From NCBI GenBank assembly GCA_016870995.1, contig VFZU01000012.1, positions 1 through 64,000 of the forward strand: a stretch of DNA of 64,000 bases, read 5' to 3'. Of the stretch, positions 9,947-18,297 are shown one piece after another. The first letter of the stretch is position 1, and each line of letters begins with the position of its first letter. The notes beneath the pieces were generated by a model, which was given only the letters and a program-made list of their open reading frames with translations, searched no databases and was not told where the DNA came from. The DNA comes from Acidobacteriota bacterium. Its GTDB lineage: Bacteria; Acidobacteriota; Terriglobia; Bryobacterales; Bryobacteraceae. Position numbers and translations under genes: made by a program.

Positions 9947-10120
9947 GCCTCTCCAGTTGGCCTGACTCCTACTCCCCGGCTGCTTTTTCTGGCCCTCGAC
10001 AAAGTCCGTTCACAATTTATTTCTCAATTGAAATCAACGGACTAGCCCACCCCGAGTTCGGAATCGACTCCTCATCTGATAACTTGCCAACTGGAGAGGC
10101 GCTCTTGCGCCTCTTTTTTT
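9947..10120 (+). ncRNA. Candidate structured RNA ending in a perfect terminator
   Basis: This lies in the longest gene-free stretch (9765-10144). A perfect 15-base inverted repeat (GCCTCTCCAGTTGGC at 9947-9961 and its complement at 10086-10100) would close a stem around 124 bases. Inside, AGTCCGTT (10003-10010) pairs with AACGGACT (10036-10043), topped by CAATT/AATTG (10013-10017/10026-10030). The unpaired flanks between the two stems are 41 and 42 bases, so the shape is a rod with a large symmetric bubble, reminiscent of 6S RNA. The 3' arm overlaps the terminator hairpin, so stem and terminator exclude each other in part. No clear promoter is visible, and the family is not identified. Confidence 0.45.
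10096..10120 (+). terminator. Rho-independent terminator
   Basis: GAGGCGC, loop TCTT, GCGCCTC, then seven T: a perfect 7-bp G+C-rich stem with a U-tract. It sits 24 bases before the ATG of the next gene on the same strand, so it either ends a short upstream RNA or attenuates that gene. Its first five bases are also part of the 15-bp closing stem of the candidate RNA. Confidence 0.8.
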
Positions 10121-10144
10121 ATTTTCAAAACAGGAGTCAACCCC

Positions 10145-10753
10145 ATGCCAAAAGCCGCCCACGGCCTCAAGCCCAACCCAACGGTTCTTTTTGAAGACAA
10201 CCCCCGCGAGTACTCTCGCTACGAATCCCGCAAGAACGAACTGTTCGAGCAAATCCTCCCCGACGGCGAACTCGAGCGCGTCACCTTCGAGCGCTATGTC
10301 TACGCCGTCCACCAATCCGAGCGCATGCGCCAGCACGAACTTGAAGCCCAGGCGCGTTGGACAAACGAACCCGATCACCCCCACTGGTTCACCCAGATGG
10401 AACGCATCCAGAAACTCGTAACCTCAATGGAGCGCCGCGCCGACAAGGCCCTCGCCGAACTCCGCAAGCTCCAGCGCGACCGCATCGCTGCCCTCGAAGT
10501 CGCCAACGAGCTCTACGTCATGGACGAGAAAACCATCATCCCGATCCCCGCAACGCTCCCCGTCGCGGAAATGCGAAAGTCCGATTTCACGAAAACGAAC
10601 CCATTCTTCATGGCCACGATGTTGCTTTCGACGAACCCAAAAATCAAAGCAATCCTAAATCGAGAAGCCGAGCCGGAACCCATAGACATCCCCGCGGATC
10701 TACTCTCGCAGCTGGATCTCTCCAGCGAACCCGCTCCACGCAAAACGCGCTAA
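10145..10753 (+). CDS. Conserved acidobacterial protein of unknown function
   Basis: A soluble, highly charged 202-aa protein without signal peptide or membrane segment. The pattern (GL...VLFEDNPREYSRYES, then a helical Arg/Glu-rich part, ERRADKALAELRKLQRDR) matches a family common in Acidobacteria whose members read HGL...GEDPxEY...LLREL, followed by RxLxALRxLQxxR; I know of no assigned function. The usual N-terminal stretch of that family (N-A-x-x-S-T-G-P-x-T) is absent, so this is a shorter variant. The ATG is preceded by a good AGGAG (10132-10136) and by the terminator/structured RNA described above, which suggests control by attenuation or separate transcription. Confidence 0.75.
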   Translation: MPKAAHGLKPNPTVLFEDNPREYSRYESRKNELFEQILPDGELERVTFERYVYAVHQSERMRQHELEAQARWTNEPDHPHWFTQMERIQKLVTSMERRADKALAELRKLQRDRIAALEVANELYVMDEKTIIPIPATLPVAEMRKSDFTKTNPFFMATMLLSTNPKIKAILNREAEPEPIDIPADLLSQLDLSSEPAPRKTR

Positions 10754-10836
10754 ACGAACCCAATCGCAACCAGGGCCTGCGGGCCCACTGATCTTTGAAA
10801 ATTGAATATCATGGCGGCTGCCGCCAGAGGTGTGTT

Positions 10837-10913
10837 TGGTCGGGGCGGCGGGATTTGAACTCGCGACCCCCTGCGCCCAAGGCAGGTGCGCTACCAGGCT
10901 GCGCTACGCCCCG
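10837..10913 (-). tRNA. tRNA-Pro (UGG)
   Basis: The minus strand folds as a complete cloverleaf: acceptor CGGGGCG/CGCCCCG, a D-arm with GCGCAGCCTGGTAGCGC, anticodon stem CCTGC/GCAGG with loop CTTGGGC (anticodon TGG), and a T-arm with GTTCAAATC. The discriminator is A and the 3' CCA is encoded (10839-10837). It lies just downstream of the HEAT-repeat gene. Confidence 0.96.
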
Positions 10914-10918
10914 ACATA

Positions 10919-10947
10919 CTTCTAGGTTACCATTCCCTTCTTCACAA
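10919..10947 (-). promoter_or_regulatory. Promoter candidate for tRNA-Pro
   Basis: Minus strand: TTGTGA (10947-10942), 17-base spacer, TAGAAG (10924-10919), then 5 bases to the tRNA 5' end. It uses the same TTGTGA -35 as the efflux-operon candidate. It lies inside the last codons of the HEAT gene. Pattern match only. Confidence 0.3.
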
Positions 10948-11737
10948 CTCCGCGGGAAACAGGTTTCGTTGCGTCAAGTCGGACAACCGCAGCCGCTGCC
11001 CTCAACCGGACCTTGTCCTTTTTGTCCGCAAGCAAGCTCTCAACTTGCGGTTGCCACGCACGCATATTCTTGCTCGCCACCAGATACACCCCAGCGGCTC
11101 GCACCGACCAATCCTCATCCGCGAACGAAGCCGCCAGCATCGCATCGCACGCCTTGTTCTTCTCCCGACACACCAGCAGCAACGCAGTCGCTCGCGCACT
11201 AAACTCCGCATTCCCCATCATCCCCATCATCGCCCCGTATCCCGCCCCGACCCCAGGCAACGGAACGAACCCAATCCCATGCTGCACCGTAAACAGAAAC
11301 GCGCTCTTCGGCGTCTTCAGTCGCCTCAAACTGTTCAGCATTTCCTTCTTCATGAAATTGCTGGTGGCTTTCATGTCCCCTTCAAACACAGCTTCCAGCG
11401 CATCGCGGCCTTCCGGTGCCTTCAACACCTACAACGCCTTGGCTGCCGCAAACGCTACCTCCGGCACCTCGTCGTTCAACCGCTCTTTCAACAACCCAAT
11501 CCGCGAGACATCGTTCAACTCCCCAAGCGTCTCCACCGCCGCCACCCGAACCAGATAGTCCTTATCCTTCAGCATCTCCTCAAGCAGCGAGATCGACCGA
11601 TCCTTCGCACTCGTCAGGCTCAGTGCCACCGCCGTCTCCCGCCGCTGGTCACCCTCCTTCGACCGCGCACCCTCTTCTAAAACCTTGCGCGCGTCATCGA
11701 GAGTGACCATCATCACAAGCACGGTCAACAGCGTCAT
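10922..11737 (-). pseudogene. HEAT-repeat protein interrupted by an in-frame TAG
   Basis: Two frames in the same register (103 and 168 codons) are separated only by TAG at 11431-11429. Together they make a secreted HEAT-repeat protein: a hydrophobic N-terminus (TLLTVLVMMV), repeats such as DYLVRVAAVETLGEL and PEVAFAAAKAL before the stop, then EGRDALEAVFEGD, a Gly-rich hydrophobic segment (GIGFVPLPGVGAGYGAMMG) and the repeat DWSVRAAGVYLVA. Relatives in Acidobacteria as I remember them have Trp after AAAKAL, so TGG to TAG is the simplest change. The start is the ATG at 11737 with AGGAG five bases upstream. GTG at 11428 could restart translation of the second half. The real stop is also TAG (10922-10924). 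Confidence 0.8.
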
Positions 11738-11745
11738 CACTACTC

Positions 11746-12945
11746 CTAGTATTTGGCGAAAATCTTCTTCAGGATCTTCACCGCCTTATCGACGTGCTTC
11801 TCCTTCAGAATGTAGGCAGGCAAGAACCGCAACACCGTGTCATGCGTGCAGTTGAACAGCAGCCCATTCGCGATGCCGTCGTTCACCATCTGCTTGCCTA
11901 CAATGTCCATCTCCAGCCCGATCATCAGGCCCGCCCCACGCACTTCTTTGAGGAACGAAAACTGCTTCTTCAACTCCCCAAGCTCGTCCCTAAAGTAGCC
12001 ACCCACACGGTTCATCTGCGGCAGCAACTCATCGAGAATCTCAAAGAACTCGAGCGCCACACGGCACGCCAGCGGTCCCCCGCCAAACGTCGTCCCATGC
12101 ATGCCCGCGCCGAGTGCGTCAGCCGCCTTCTGCTTCATCAACAATCCGCCCAGCGGCAGCCCGCAGGAGATCGGCTTCGCGAACGCGATCACGTCCGGAA
12201 TCACTGGCTTGTTCAACAACTGATAGCTGAAATACTTACCCGGCCTTCCCACTCCGCACTGAATCGCATCGTGGATGAAAATCGCGTTGTACTGGTCGCA
12301 CAACTCCCTCGCCTTGGCAAAGAAGCTCTCCGACACGGGTAGAATCCCACCTTCGCCTTGAATCCCCTCGAAGATGATTCCCGCCGTCTTCTCGCTAAAC
12401 GCAGCAACAAGTGCCGCCTCGTCGTTCCGGTCGATAAACTTCACCCCCGGCAATAACGGCTCAAAATCAGCGCGGTACTTTGGCTGCCCGGTCACGCTCA
12501 ATGCTCCAAACGTCCGGCCGTGAAATGAGTTTTCGAGCGAAATGATTTCGTACTTCTCCGCGCTGATCTTATGCCCGTGCGACCTTGCGATTTTCAATGC
12601 GCCTTCCACCGCCTCAGTCCCCGAGTTGCAGAAAAACGCCCGGTCCAGCCCGCTGATCTCAACCAGCTTCTTCGCCAGTTTGCCCTGATACTCGTGGTAG
12701 TAAAGATTCGAGGTGTGCAGCAGCTTCGCACTCTGGTCGCGGATTACCTTCGTGATCTTCGGATGATTGTGGCCAAGCGAATTCACCCCAATGCCCGACA
12801 GCAGGTCGAGATACTTGTTCCCGTCCACGTCATAAAGGTAGACACCCTTGCCACGATCGAGCGCCAGCGGATAGCGCCCATAGTTTTGTAAGAGGTAAGA
12901 AGTCTCGAGTTGTTGAATCTGTTCGAGCTTCGACGGAGTGCTCAT
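11746..12945 (-). CDS. argD: Class III aminotransferase, acetylornithine transaminase-like
   Basis: PLP-dependent fold-type I enzyme of 399 aa, closest in pattern to ArgD (N-acetylornithine to N-acetylglutamate semialdehyde, arginine synthesis). Visible are the N-terminal YLYDVDGNKYLDLLSGIGV, the NSGTEAVEGALKIAR motif (107-121), HGRTFGALS, and the likely PLP-lysine K257 in DVIAFAKPISCGLPLG. The usual D-E-V-Q before that lysine reads HDAIQ here (E to A), and the residues after the lysine differ from the common A-K-G-L/A, so the substrate may not be acetylornithine. No other arginine gene is nearby. The start overlaps the upstream MauE-type gene by 4 bases; the stop is TAG. Confidence 0.8.
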   Translation of the reverse strand: MSTPSKLEQIQQLETSYLLQNYGRYPLALDRGKGVYLYDVDGNKYLDLLSGIGVNSLGHNHPKITKVIRDQSAKLLHTSNLYYHEYQGKLAKKLVEISGLDRAFFCNSGTEAVEGALKIARSHGHKISAEKYEIISLENSFHGRTFGALSVTGQPKYRADFEPLLPGVKFIDRNDEAALVAAFSEKTAGIIFEGIQGEGGILPVSESFFAKARELCDQYNAIFIHDAIQCGVGRPGKYFSYQLLNKPVIPDVIAFAKPISCGLPLGGLLMKQKAADALGAGMHGTTFGGGPLACRVALEFFEILDELLPQMNRVGGYFRDELGELKKQFSFLKEVRGAGLMIGLEMDIVGKQMVNDGIANGLLFNCTHDTVLRFLPAYILKEKHVDKAVKILKKIFAKY

Positions 12946-13832
12946 TTACTTAATGTAGCGAACCCCGACGCCACCAGGCCATTCGTAAACTCGGGCTCGT
13001 CGAACTTGTTGATCGCCGCCTTCTGCCGGCCATTTTCGATCAACACCAGAAACGGCGGATCCCCGAACGGAAACACCTTCTTCAGCTTGTCCGCATCGTT
13101 GGTCACCTTGGCTTCGAACTTCGTATCTGTCAAGAACTGCCCCGCAAACTGCTTCACTTCCGTCGGCACCGCAATCGTCTTCGTCCCAGTGAAGTTCAGC
13201 TTCGACATCGACTGTGCCGCATGAAAGCAATGCATGCACTGCGGGTCGAAGAAGTACACCAGTTGCCGCCCCTCGCGCAGCGAGTGCGTCGTGCCGTCCA
13301 CAAGCTGCACGCTCTCCGGTGCCACCGCCCCCGTTTGCTTGCTGATCGCCCAAGCATAGTTGCCCACGCCCAACACGGTCAAGGCAACCAGCAGCACCGC
13401 CGGCTTCTTCCACTCCATGTTCCACTTGGCCCAATACCCCGCCACCACAGCGCAGAGCAGCATCAGCGTATCGCCGACAAAGAATCCGGGCCCGACCGCT
13501 CTCTTGATCCAGGGGAAGCAACTGCACTCTTCTCCCTGAAGCGCCGAATAATACCAACCGATCCACGCCATAAACGCGATCAGCATCAGCCCGATCAGCC
13601 AGGCTCCCAGCTTTCGATATTTAGGAATCAATATCAATATGGCTGCAAACGTTTCAGCGATGCCAAAGCTCACGGCTCCGAATTCACTGAGAAATCCTGG
13701 CACTTTAGCCTGTGCCAGCTTGGCTCCCGCGCCAATCGGGTCCGACATTTTCCAGCCCCCGGCCAGCAGAAACAGTGCGGCTACCAACACCGCCCCCACC
13801 CATGCGGCATAGTTCTTCCACGGCTGTGACAT
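12942..13832 (-). CDS. MauE/DoxX-type membrane protein fused to a thioredoxin-like domain
   Basis: The N-terminal half has four or five membrane segments (AAWVGAVLVAALFLLAGGW onwards) and the paired cysteines ECSCFPW typical of MauE/DoxX-type proteins; the C-terminal half has a thioredoxin-like site FFDPQCMHCFHAA. Known relatives act in periplasmic disulfide chemistry or redox maturation; the partner here is unknown. The frame is open to 13919, but the ATG at 13832 has GGAG six bases upstream and directly begins MSQPWKNYAAWVG. It overlaps argD by 4 bases and is divergent to the amidohydrolase, whose start codon is only 10 bases away. Confidence 0.8.
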   Translation of the reverse strand: MSQPWKNYAAWVGAVLVAALFLLAGGWKMSDPIGAGAKLAQAKVPGFLSEFGAVSFGIAETFAAILILIPKYRKLGAWLIGLMLIAFMAWIGWYYSALQGEECSCFPWIKRAVGPGFFVGDTLMLLCAVVAGYWAKWNMEWKKPAVLLVALTVLGVGNYAWAISKQTGAVAPESVQLVDGTTHSLREGRQLVYFFDPQCMHCFHAAQSMSKLNFTGTKTIAVPTEVKQFAGQFLTDTKFEAKVTNDADKLKKVFPFGDPPFLVLIENGRQKAAINKFDEPEFTNGLVASGFATLSK

Positions 13833-13842
13833 ACTGTTCTCC

Positions 13843-15465
13843 ATGTTTTTTATTTTAGTCCTGATTGGTTCAGCTGCCTTCGGGCAGGTCGCCGATTTGG
13901 TTGTCGAGAACGCAACCATCTACACAGTCGATAAGACGAAGCCCGCCGCAAACAGTCTCGCCGTCAAGGACGGTAAGTTCATCGCCGTCGGCGGGGACAT
14001 GAAGAAGCACATCGGCCCGAACACGCGTCGCATCAACGCCACGGGTGCAGCTATTGTTCCCGGCCTCATCGATGCCCATGTCCACATGCGCAGCCTCGGC
14101 GACATGCTTGAGACCTTCGACATGCGCTTCACCAAGACCCGCGAAGAAGTCGCCCAGATGGTCAAGCGTGCCGGCGATAAGCTACCCCTTGGCGAATGGG
14201 TCCGCGGCCGCAACTGGGATCAAACCAACTGGGGCGGGGAATTCCCCAACGCCGACGACATCAGCAAGGTTGTCAATGACCGGCCTGTCTACCTCACCCG
14301 CGTCGACGGTCACGCCGGTTGGGCCAACCGTAAAGCCCTCGAACTTGCTGGCGTCACCAAAGACACCCAGGATCCTCCCGGCGGCCAGATCATCCGCGAC
14401 AAGCAGGGCAACCCCACCGGCGTCTTGATCGATAAAGCCCAAGGCCTGGTCACTCGCAAGATCCCCACGCTCACCTACGAGCAGGTCAAGCGCCGTCTCA
14501 AGCTGGCTGCCGATGCCGCAGTCAAGCTCGGCCTCACTGGCGTCCACGATGCCGGCATTGGCGTCGACGAGCGCAATGCCTATCGCGAGCTCATCAAGGA
14601 GAACGCCCTCCCTCTGCGCATCTACGCCATGATCGGCGGCACTGGCGAACTCTGGCAGCAGTATTCAAAGACCGGCCACGAGATCGGTTCTCACCTCACC
14701 GTTCGCAGCGTCAAGCTCTACGCTGATGGTGCTCTCGGCTCTCGCGGCGCTGCTCTCTGGCAGCCATACAGCGACGACAAGACTACCTCAGGCCTCATGG
14801 TCACTACCAAAGAGACCCTCGAAGATCAGATCGAGGAAGTTGCCGGCAAGGGCTTCCAGGTCAACACCCACGCCATCGGCGACAAGGCGAACCGCGTGGT
14901 TCTCGATGCTTACGCCATGGTGCTCAAGGGCAAGAACGACCGCCGCTTCCGCGTCGAACACTCGCAGATCGTCGCCCTGCCTGACTTCAAGCTCTTCGTC
15001 GACAACAGCGTGATCGCCTCCATGCAGGCCACCCACGCCACCAGCGACATGCGCTGGGCCGAGAAGCGCCTCGGGCCCGACCGCATCGCAGGCGCCTACT
15101 CCTGGCAGCGTTACCTCAAGATGGGCATCCCGCTCGCCAACGGTAGTGACTTCCCCGTAGAGGACCCCAATCCGCTCTACGGCTTCTACTCCAGCTTCAC
15201 CCGTCAGGATCACACCGGCTTCCCCGCCGGTGGTTGGCAGCCCGATCAGAAGCTCACCCGCGAACAGACTCTCGAGAGCTTCACCCTCACACCGGCCTAC
15301 GCCGCCTTCGAAGAAAACCAAAAGGGCTCGATCACAGTCGGCAAGCTTGCCGACTTCATCGTCCTCGAGAAGGACATCATGAAGATCGAGCCCAAAGAAG
15401 TTCTGACCACCAGGATCGCCCACACCTTCGTGGGCGGCAAAGAGGTCTACGCAGCGAAGAACTGA
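13843..15465 (+). CDS. Secreted amidohydrolase, YtcJ-like (Amidohydro_3)
   Basis: A 540-aa metal-dependent hydrolase with a short signal peptide ([14 protein letters not shown], then Q). The beta-sandwich opening [20 protein letters not shown], the metal motif DAHVH (H79, H81), the later HAIGDKAN and EHSQIV segments and the C-terminal [25 protein letters not shown] pattern are those of the exoenzyme-regulatory/YtcJ branch. The exact amide or cyclic substrate is unknown. There is no Shine-Dalgarno before the ATG, and the divergent gene starts 10 bases upstream, so the mRNA may be leaderless. Its last 19 bases overlap the convergent hemL. Confidence 0.9.
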   Translation: MFFILVLIGSAAFGQVADLVVENATIYTVDKTKPAANSLAVKDGKFIAVGGDMKKHIGPNTRRINATGAAIVPGLIDAHVHMRSLGDMLETFDMRFTKTREEVAQMVKRAGDKLPLGEWVRGRNWDQTNWGGEFPNADDISKVVNDRPVYLTRVDGHAGWANRKALELAGVTKDTQDPPGGQIIRDKQGNPTGVLIDKAQGLVTRKIPTLTYEQVKRRLKLAADAAVKLGLTGVHDAGIGVDERNAYRELIKENALPLRIYAMIGGTGELWQQYSKTGHEIGSHLTVRSVKLYADGALGSRGAALWQPYSDDKTTSGLMVTTKETLEDQIEEVAGKGFQVNTHAIGDKANRVVLDAYAMVLKGKNDRRFRVEHSQIVALPDFKLFVDNSVIASMQATHATSDMRWAEKRLGPDRIAGAYSWQRYLKMGIPLANGSDFPVEDPNPLYGFYSSFTRQDHTGFPAGGWQPDQKLTREQTLESFTLTPAYAAFEENQKGSITVGKLADFIVLEKDIMKIEPKEVLTTRIAHTFVGGKEVYAAKN

Positions 15466-16709
15466 CGCGCCGCCTCGCGCGTCGCTTCAATATCGGCGTC
15501 CTCGTGTGCCAGGCCAACAAACCCAGCCTCAAACTGCGAGGGCGCCAGATACACGCCATGCTCAAGCATGTGATGGAAGAACGCTGCGAACCGCTTCGTG
15601 TCGCACTTCTTCGCCGACTCGTAGTCATACACAGGTTCGGTCGTAAAGAAGAACGTGAACATCGATCCCACCCGGTTCACGGTCACGCCCGGCAGGTTGT
15701 CTGAACACAGCGCCGCCGTCCGTTTTTCAAGAGTCGTATAGACTTCCGGATGTTCCTTCAGGTAGGTCAGCATCGCAAGGCCGGCCGACACCGCCAGCGG
15801 ATTTCCCGACAACGTCCCTGCCTGATAAATCGGTCCAACCGGGGCGACATAGTTCATCACTTCCGCCTTGCCACCATAGGCCGCAATCGGTAGCCCACCG
15901 CCGATGATCTTGCCAAACGCGGTCATGTCCGGCGTCACGCCATAGAGCCCCTGCGCACCACCAAACGAGACACGGAACCCGCACATCACTTCGTCAAAAA
16001 TCAGCAATGCCTCGTTGTCGGTACACAGCTTCCGCAAGCCTTCAAGAAAGCCCGGAGCGGGAGGTACGCAACCCATATTGCCGGCCACTGGTTCCACCAT
16101 CACGCTCGCGATCTTGCCCTTGTGATTCTCAAACGCCGCTGCCACCGCGTTCAGGTCATTGAACGGCACAGAGATCGTCGTGGCTGCGAACGCGGGTGGC
16201 ACCCCAGCGCTATCGCTCAGCCCGAGCGTTGCAAGCCCAGAGCCCGCCTTCACCAACAGTGAATCGACATGGCCGTGATAGCAGCCTTCAAACTTGATAC
16301 AGAGATCACGCCCGGTGAATCCTCGCGCCACACGCAGCGCGCTCATCGCCGCCTCGGTACCGCTATTCACCAAGCGAACCATCTCCATCGAAGGCACCGC
16401 GTCGCGGATCGCTTCGGCGAGATGGATTTCCCTTTCGGTCGGCGCGCCAAAGCTCGTGCCAATCTCAAGCACTGCCTCGATCGCCTCGATCACACACTTC
16501 GGCCGGTGTCCCAGAATCAGCGGACCCCAACTGCCGATGTAGTCGATGAGGGCATTGCCGTCTTCGTCGATCAGCCGGCAGCCTTCGCCCTTCTTGATAA
16601 ACAGCGGTCCGCCACCAACGCTGCGGAACGCTCTCACGGGGGAGTTCACGCCCCCAGGAATCACCTTGCTCGCTCTCTCAAGCATGCTCGTCGATCGGGT
16701 TTTCTTCAT
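15447..16709 (-). CDS. hemL: Glutamate-1-semialdehyde 2,1-aminomutase
   Basis: PLP enzyme converting glutamate-1-semialdehyde to 5-aminolevulinate in the C5 route to haem. Diagnostic segments: [49 protein letters not shown], the PLP-binding DEVMCGFR, and the catalytic lysine in [19 protein letters not shown] (K267 from this start). The ATG at 16709 lies 4 bases after the stop of the upstream flavoprotein gene; the frame extends to a TTG at 16739 inside that gene, which is less likely. No other hem gene is visible. The stop is TAG, overlapping the convergent amidohydrolase by 19 bases. Confidence 0.95.
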   Translation of the reverse strand: MKKTRSTSMLERASKVIPGGVNSPVRAFRSVGGGPLFIKKGEGCRLIDEDGNALIDYIGSWGPLILGHRPKCVIEAIEAVLEIGTSFGAPTEREIHLAEAIRDAVPSMEMVRLVNSGTEAAMSALRVARGFTGRDLCIKFEGCYHGHVDSLLVKAGSGLATLGLSDSAGVPPAFAATTISVPFNDLNAVAAAFENHKGKIASVMVEPVAGNMGCVPPAPGFLEGLRKLCTDNEALLIFDEVMCGFRVSFGGAQGLYGVTPDMTAFGKIIGGGLPIAAYGGKAEVMNYVAPVGPIYQAGTLSGNPLAVSAGLAMLTYLKEHPEVYTTLEKRTAALCSDNLPGVTVNRVGSMFTFFFTTEPVYDYESAKKCDTKRFAAFFHHMLEHGVYLAPSQFEAGFVGLAHEDADIEATREAARQFFAA

Positions 16710-16713
16710 GTTC

Positions 16714-17913
16714 TTATCGGACTTCGGCCCGTACGCCAACCGGAGGCTCCGGGATGATGCGCTGGAAGATAAAGTTGACGACTGCCTCGTTCACCGTGCC
16801 GTTCAGGTTGCGGAACAGCCGGTTGCGCAGCGTCAGATAGTCCTGCGTGCCGGAGAAGATGTCCTGCATCAGCTCATACAGCTTCGGGCTGCGCTTCATG
16901 TAGTCCACAATGCAGCTCGGGATGCTCTTGAAGAAGAAGCGTCCCAAATACAACTTCTGCGCAAAGCTCGCGCCAAACTCAAGGTCGAGCAGGAAGTCGT
17001 CTTCGATTCGTCCGCGATAAACCGCTCCCGAGGTAAGCGGGTCGAAGCCGCCTGCAGTGATCACCTGGCTTGCGAGATCGGCCGAGCGCATCGCGTAGTA
17101 AATTCCTTCTCCCGTGATCGGATCCACCAGACCCGCCGCATCGCCCACTGCCATCCAACGCTTGCCCGCCACCCGGTTTGTCCGCCAGTGCCTGCGGGAA
17201 AGCGAAGGCAGCATGTGTGCATAGAGCTGGCCTTGCTTCCAGTTGATGCCCTTCTCATCGAGATAGCGCTCTAGCCGCAGCCGTAGTCGCTGCGCCGTCT
17301 CGCCTCTGCCGCAAATTCCTGCCGAGAGATGCCCGTTGCGAGGAAAGATCCAGATGTAGCCTTCGAGCCGGTCGAGAAACTGGATGTCGATGTGATCCTG
17401 ATTGGTCGGGATGTAGTATCCGAGAGCAACCATCGTGTCCTCGGGCGTCCACTCGGTGCCCATTTCGCGAAGCGGGTTTCTGGCTCCCGTCGCTACAACG
17501 ACATAGTCGGCGTCAATGTTGCCTGATTTGGTGTTCAGCGTCCAACCGTGTTCGCGCTCGACGATCCCCGTGACGCGTTGCTTTTCAATTTGAGCGCCCG
17601 CCGCTTCGGCTCGATCGAGCAGCATCTGATTCAGCTCTTTGCGCGAAAAGATCAGGATCGGTTGATTCAAGCCCAGCATCGCCGGAACTGACTTGTAAGC
17701 ACCGATATAGGACTCGGTGACGATCTTCTTTTGAGTCTGGTTTTCGAACAGGTAAGGGTACCTCTCGTACGCCTTGTAGGTGACGCCGCCGCCGCAGGGT
17801 TTTTCCCAGGCGAGCTTTTCGTCAATCAGGATTGTGTCGAGTCCGGAAGCCACCAGCTTTTCCGCAGCATGGGCTCCGGCCGGTCCGCCGCCGAGGACCG
17901 CGACGCGTTTCAC
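16714..17913 (-). CDS. Geranylgeranyl-reductase family FAD oxidoreductase
   Basis: Flavoprotein of about 399 aa that would reduce isoprenoid double bonds or a related substrate. It begins with the FAD dinucleotide motif [17 protein letters not shown], followed by [11 protein letters not shown], a GGR-family hallmark, then VVVATGARN and the second FAD motif [21 protein letters not shown]. The start is GTG at 17913, which overlaps the stop of the upstream lipoprotein (GTGA) and has AAGGTGG seven bases before; the longer frame to 18003 lies inside that lipoprotein gene and is rejected. Co-location with hemL could mean a tetrapyrrole or quinone side-chain role, but no bacteriochlorophyll gene is seen, so menaquinone or lipid reduction is equally possible. 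Confidence 0.85.
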   Translation of the reverse strand: MKRVAVLGGGPAGAHAAEKLVASGLDTILIDEKLAWEKPCGGGVTYKAYERYPYLFENQTQKKIVTESYIGAYKSVPAMLGLNQPILIFSRKELNQMLLDRAEAAGAQIEKQRVTGIVEREHGWTLNTKSGNIDADYVVVATGARNPLREMGTEWTPEDTMVALGYYIPTNQDHIDIQFLDRLEGYIWIFPRNGHLSAGICGRGETAQRLRLRLERYLDEKGINWKQGQLYAHMLPSLSRRHWRTNRVAGKRWMAVGDAAGLVDPITGEGIYYAMRSADLASQVITAGGFDPLTSGAVYRGRIEDDFLLDLEFGASFAQKLYLGRFFFKSIPSCIVDYMKRSPKLYELMQDIFSGTQDYLTLRNRLFRNLNGTVNEAVVNFIFQRIIPEPPVGVRAEVR

Positions 17914-18287
17914 TTGCTGCCACCTTGAGACGCCGGCGGGTGGCCAGGCGGCAATTGCGATCCACCACCACCCATTCCGCCACTCGAAGATTTCACGATC
18001 CAAATATCGCCTTGCCGCTCGAGCTTGTAGCTCATGTTCAGCATGCTGTCATTTGTGCCCTTTGCCTTAAAAGCAACCTGAGCGTCAGCGTTGTTTCCCT
18101 GAAAGGAGACATTGGTGATCTCAACATCCATACCAGCCAGATTCAGGCCAGATACGGTAGTCAATCGTTTGAGAACTGCCTCTTTGACTGCTTCCTTATT
18201 GTTGATATCTTTGGCGCAACCGGAAAGAAGCAGAGCCGCCATCAAAGCTGTTGTGAGAAAAGCAAAACGCACAAGAGAATTATACAT
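17910..18287 (-). CDS. Small lipoprotein of unknown function
   Basis: A 125-aa protein with a clear lipoprotein signal: Arg7, a hydrophobic stretch and lipobox LSGC (Cys24). The mature part is a compact alpha/beta stretch (residues 30-100, including VEITNVSFQGNNADAQVAFKA) of the kind found in small NTF2-like or DUF4878-type lipoproteins, then a Gly/Pro/Ser-rich tail (SSGGMGGGGSQLPPGHPPASQ). It is the first gene of an operon with the GGR-type flavoprotein and hemL; the overlap with the flavoprotein start is 4 bases. Its function is not known. Confidence 0.75.
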   Translation of the reverse strand: MYNSLVRFAFLTTALMAALLLSGCAKDINNKEAVKEAVLKRLTTVSGLNLAGMDVEITNVSFQGNNADAQVAFKAKGTNDSMLNMSYKLERQGDIWIVKSSSGGMGGGGSQLPPGHPPASQGGSK

Positions 18288-18297
18288 ACCCCGCCAG

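Noticed and set aside
9947-10100. MITE-like element with 15-bp inverted ends
   Set aside because: The flanks (TGTA and GCTC) do not form a target-site duplication, and the terminator and inner stem fit an RNA better.
10773-10786. GGGCC-TGCG-GGCCC hairpin after the gene at 10145
   Set aside because: No T-run follows, so it is not supported as a terminator; it may be a Rho-dependent end or chance.
16710-16739. TTG start of hemL at 16739
   Set aside because: It lies inside the upstream flavoprotein gene and adds residues absent from HemL; ATG 16709 fits the family.
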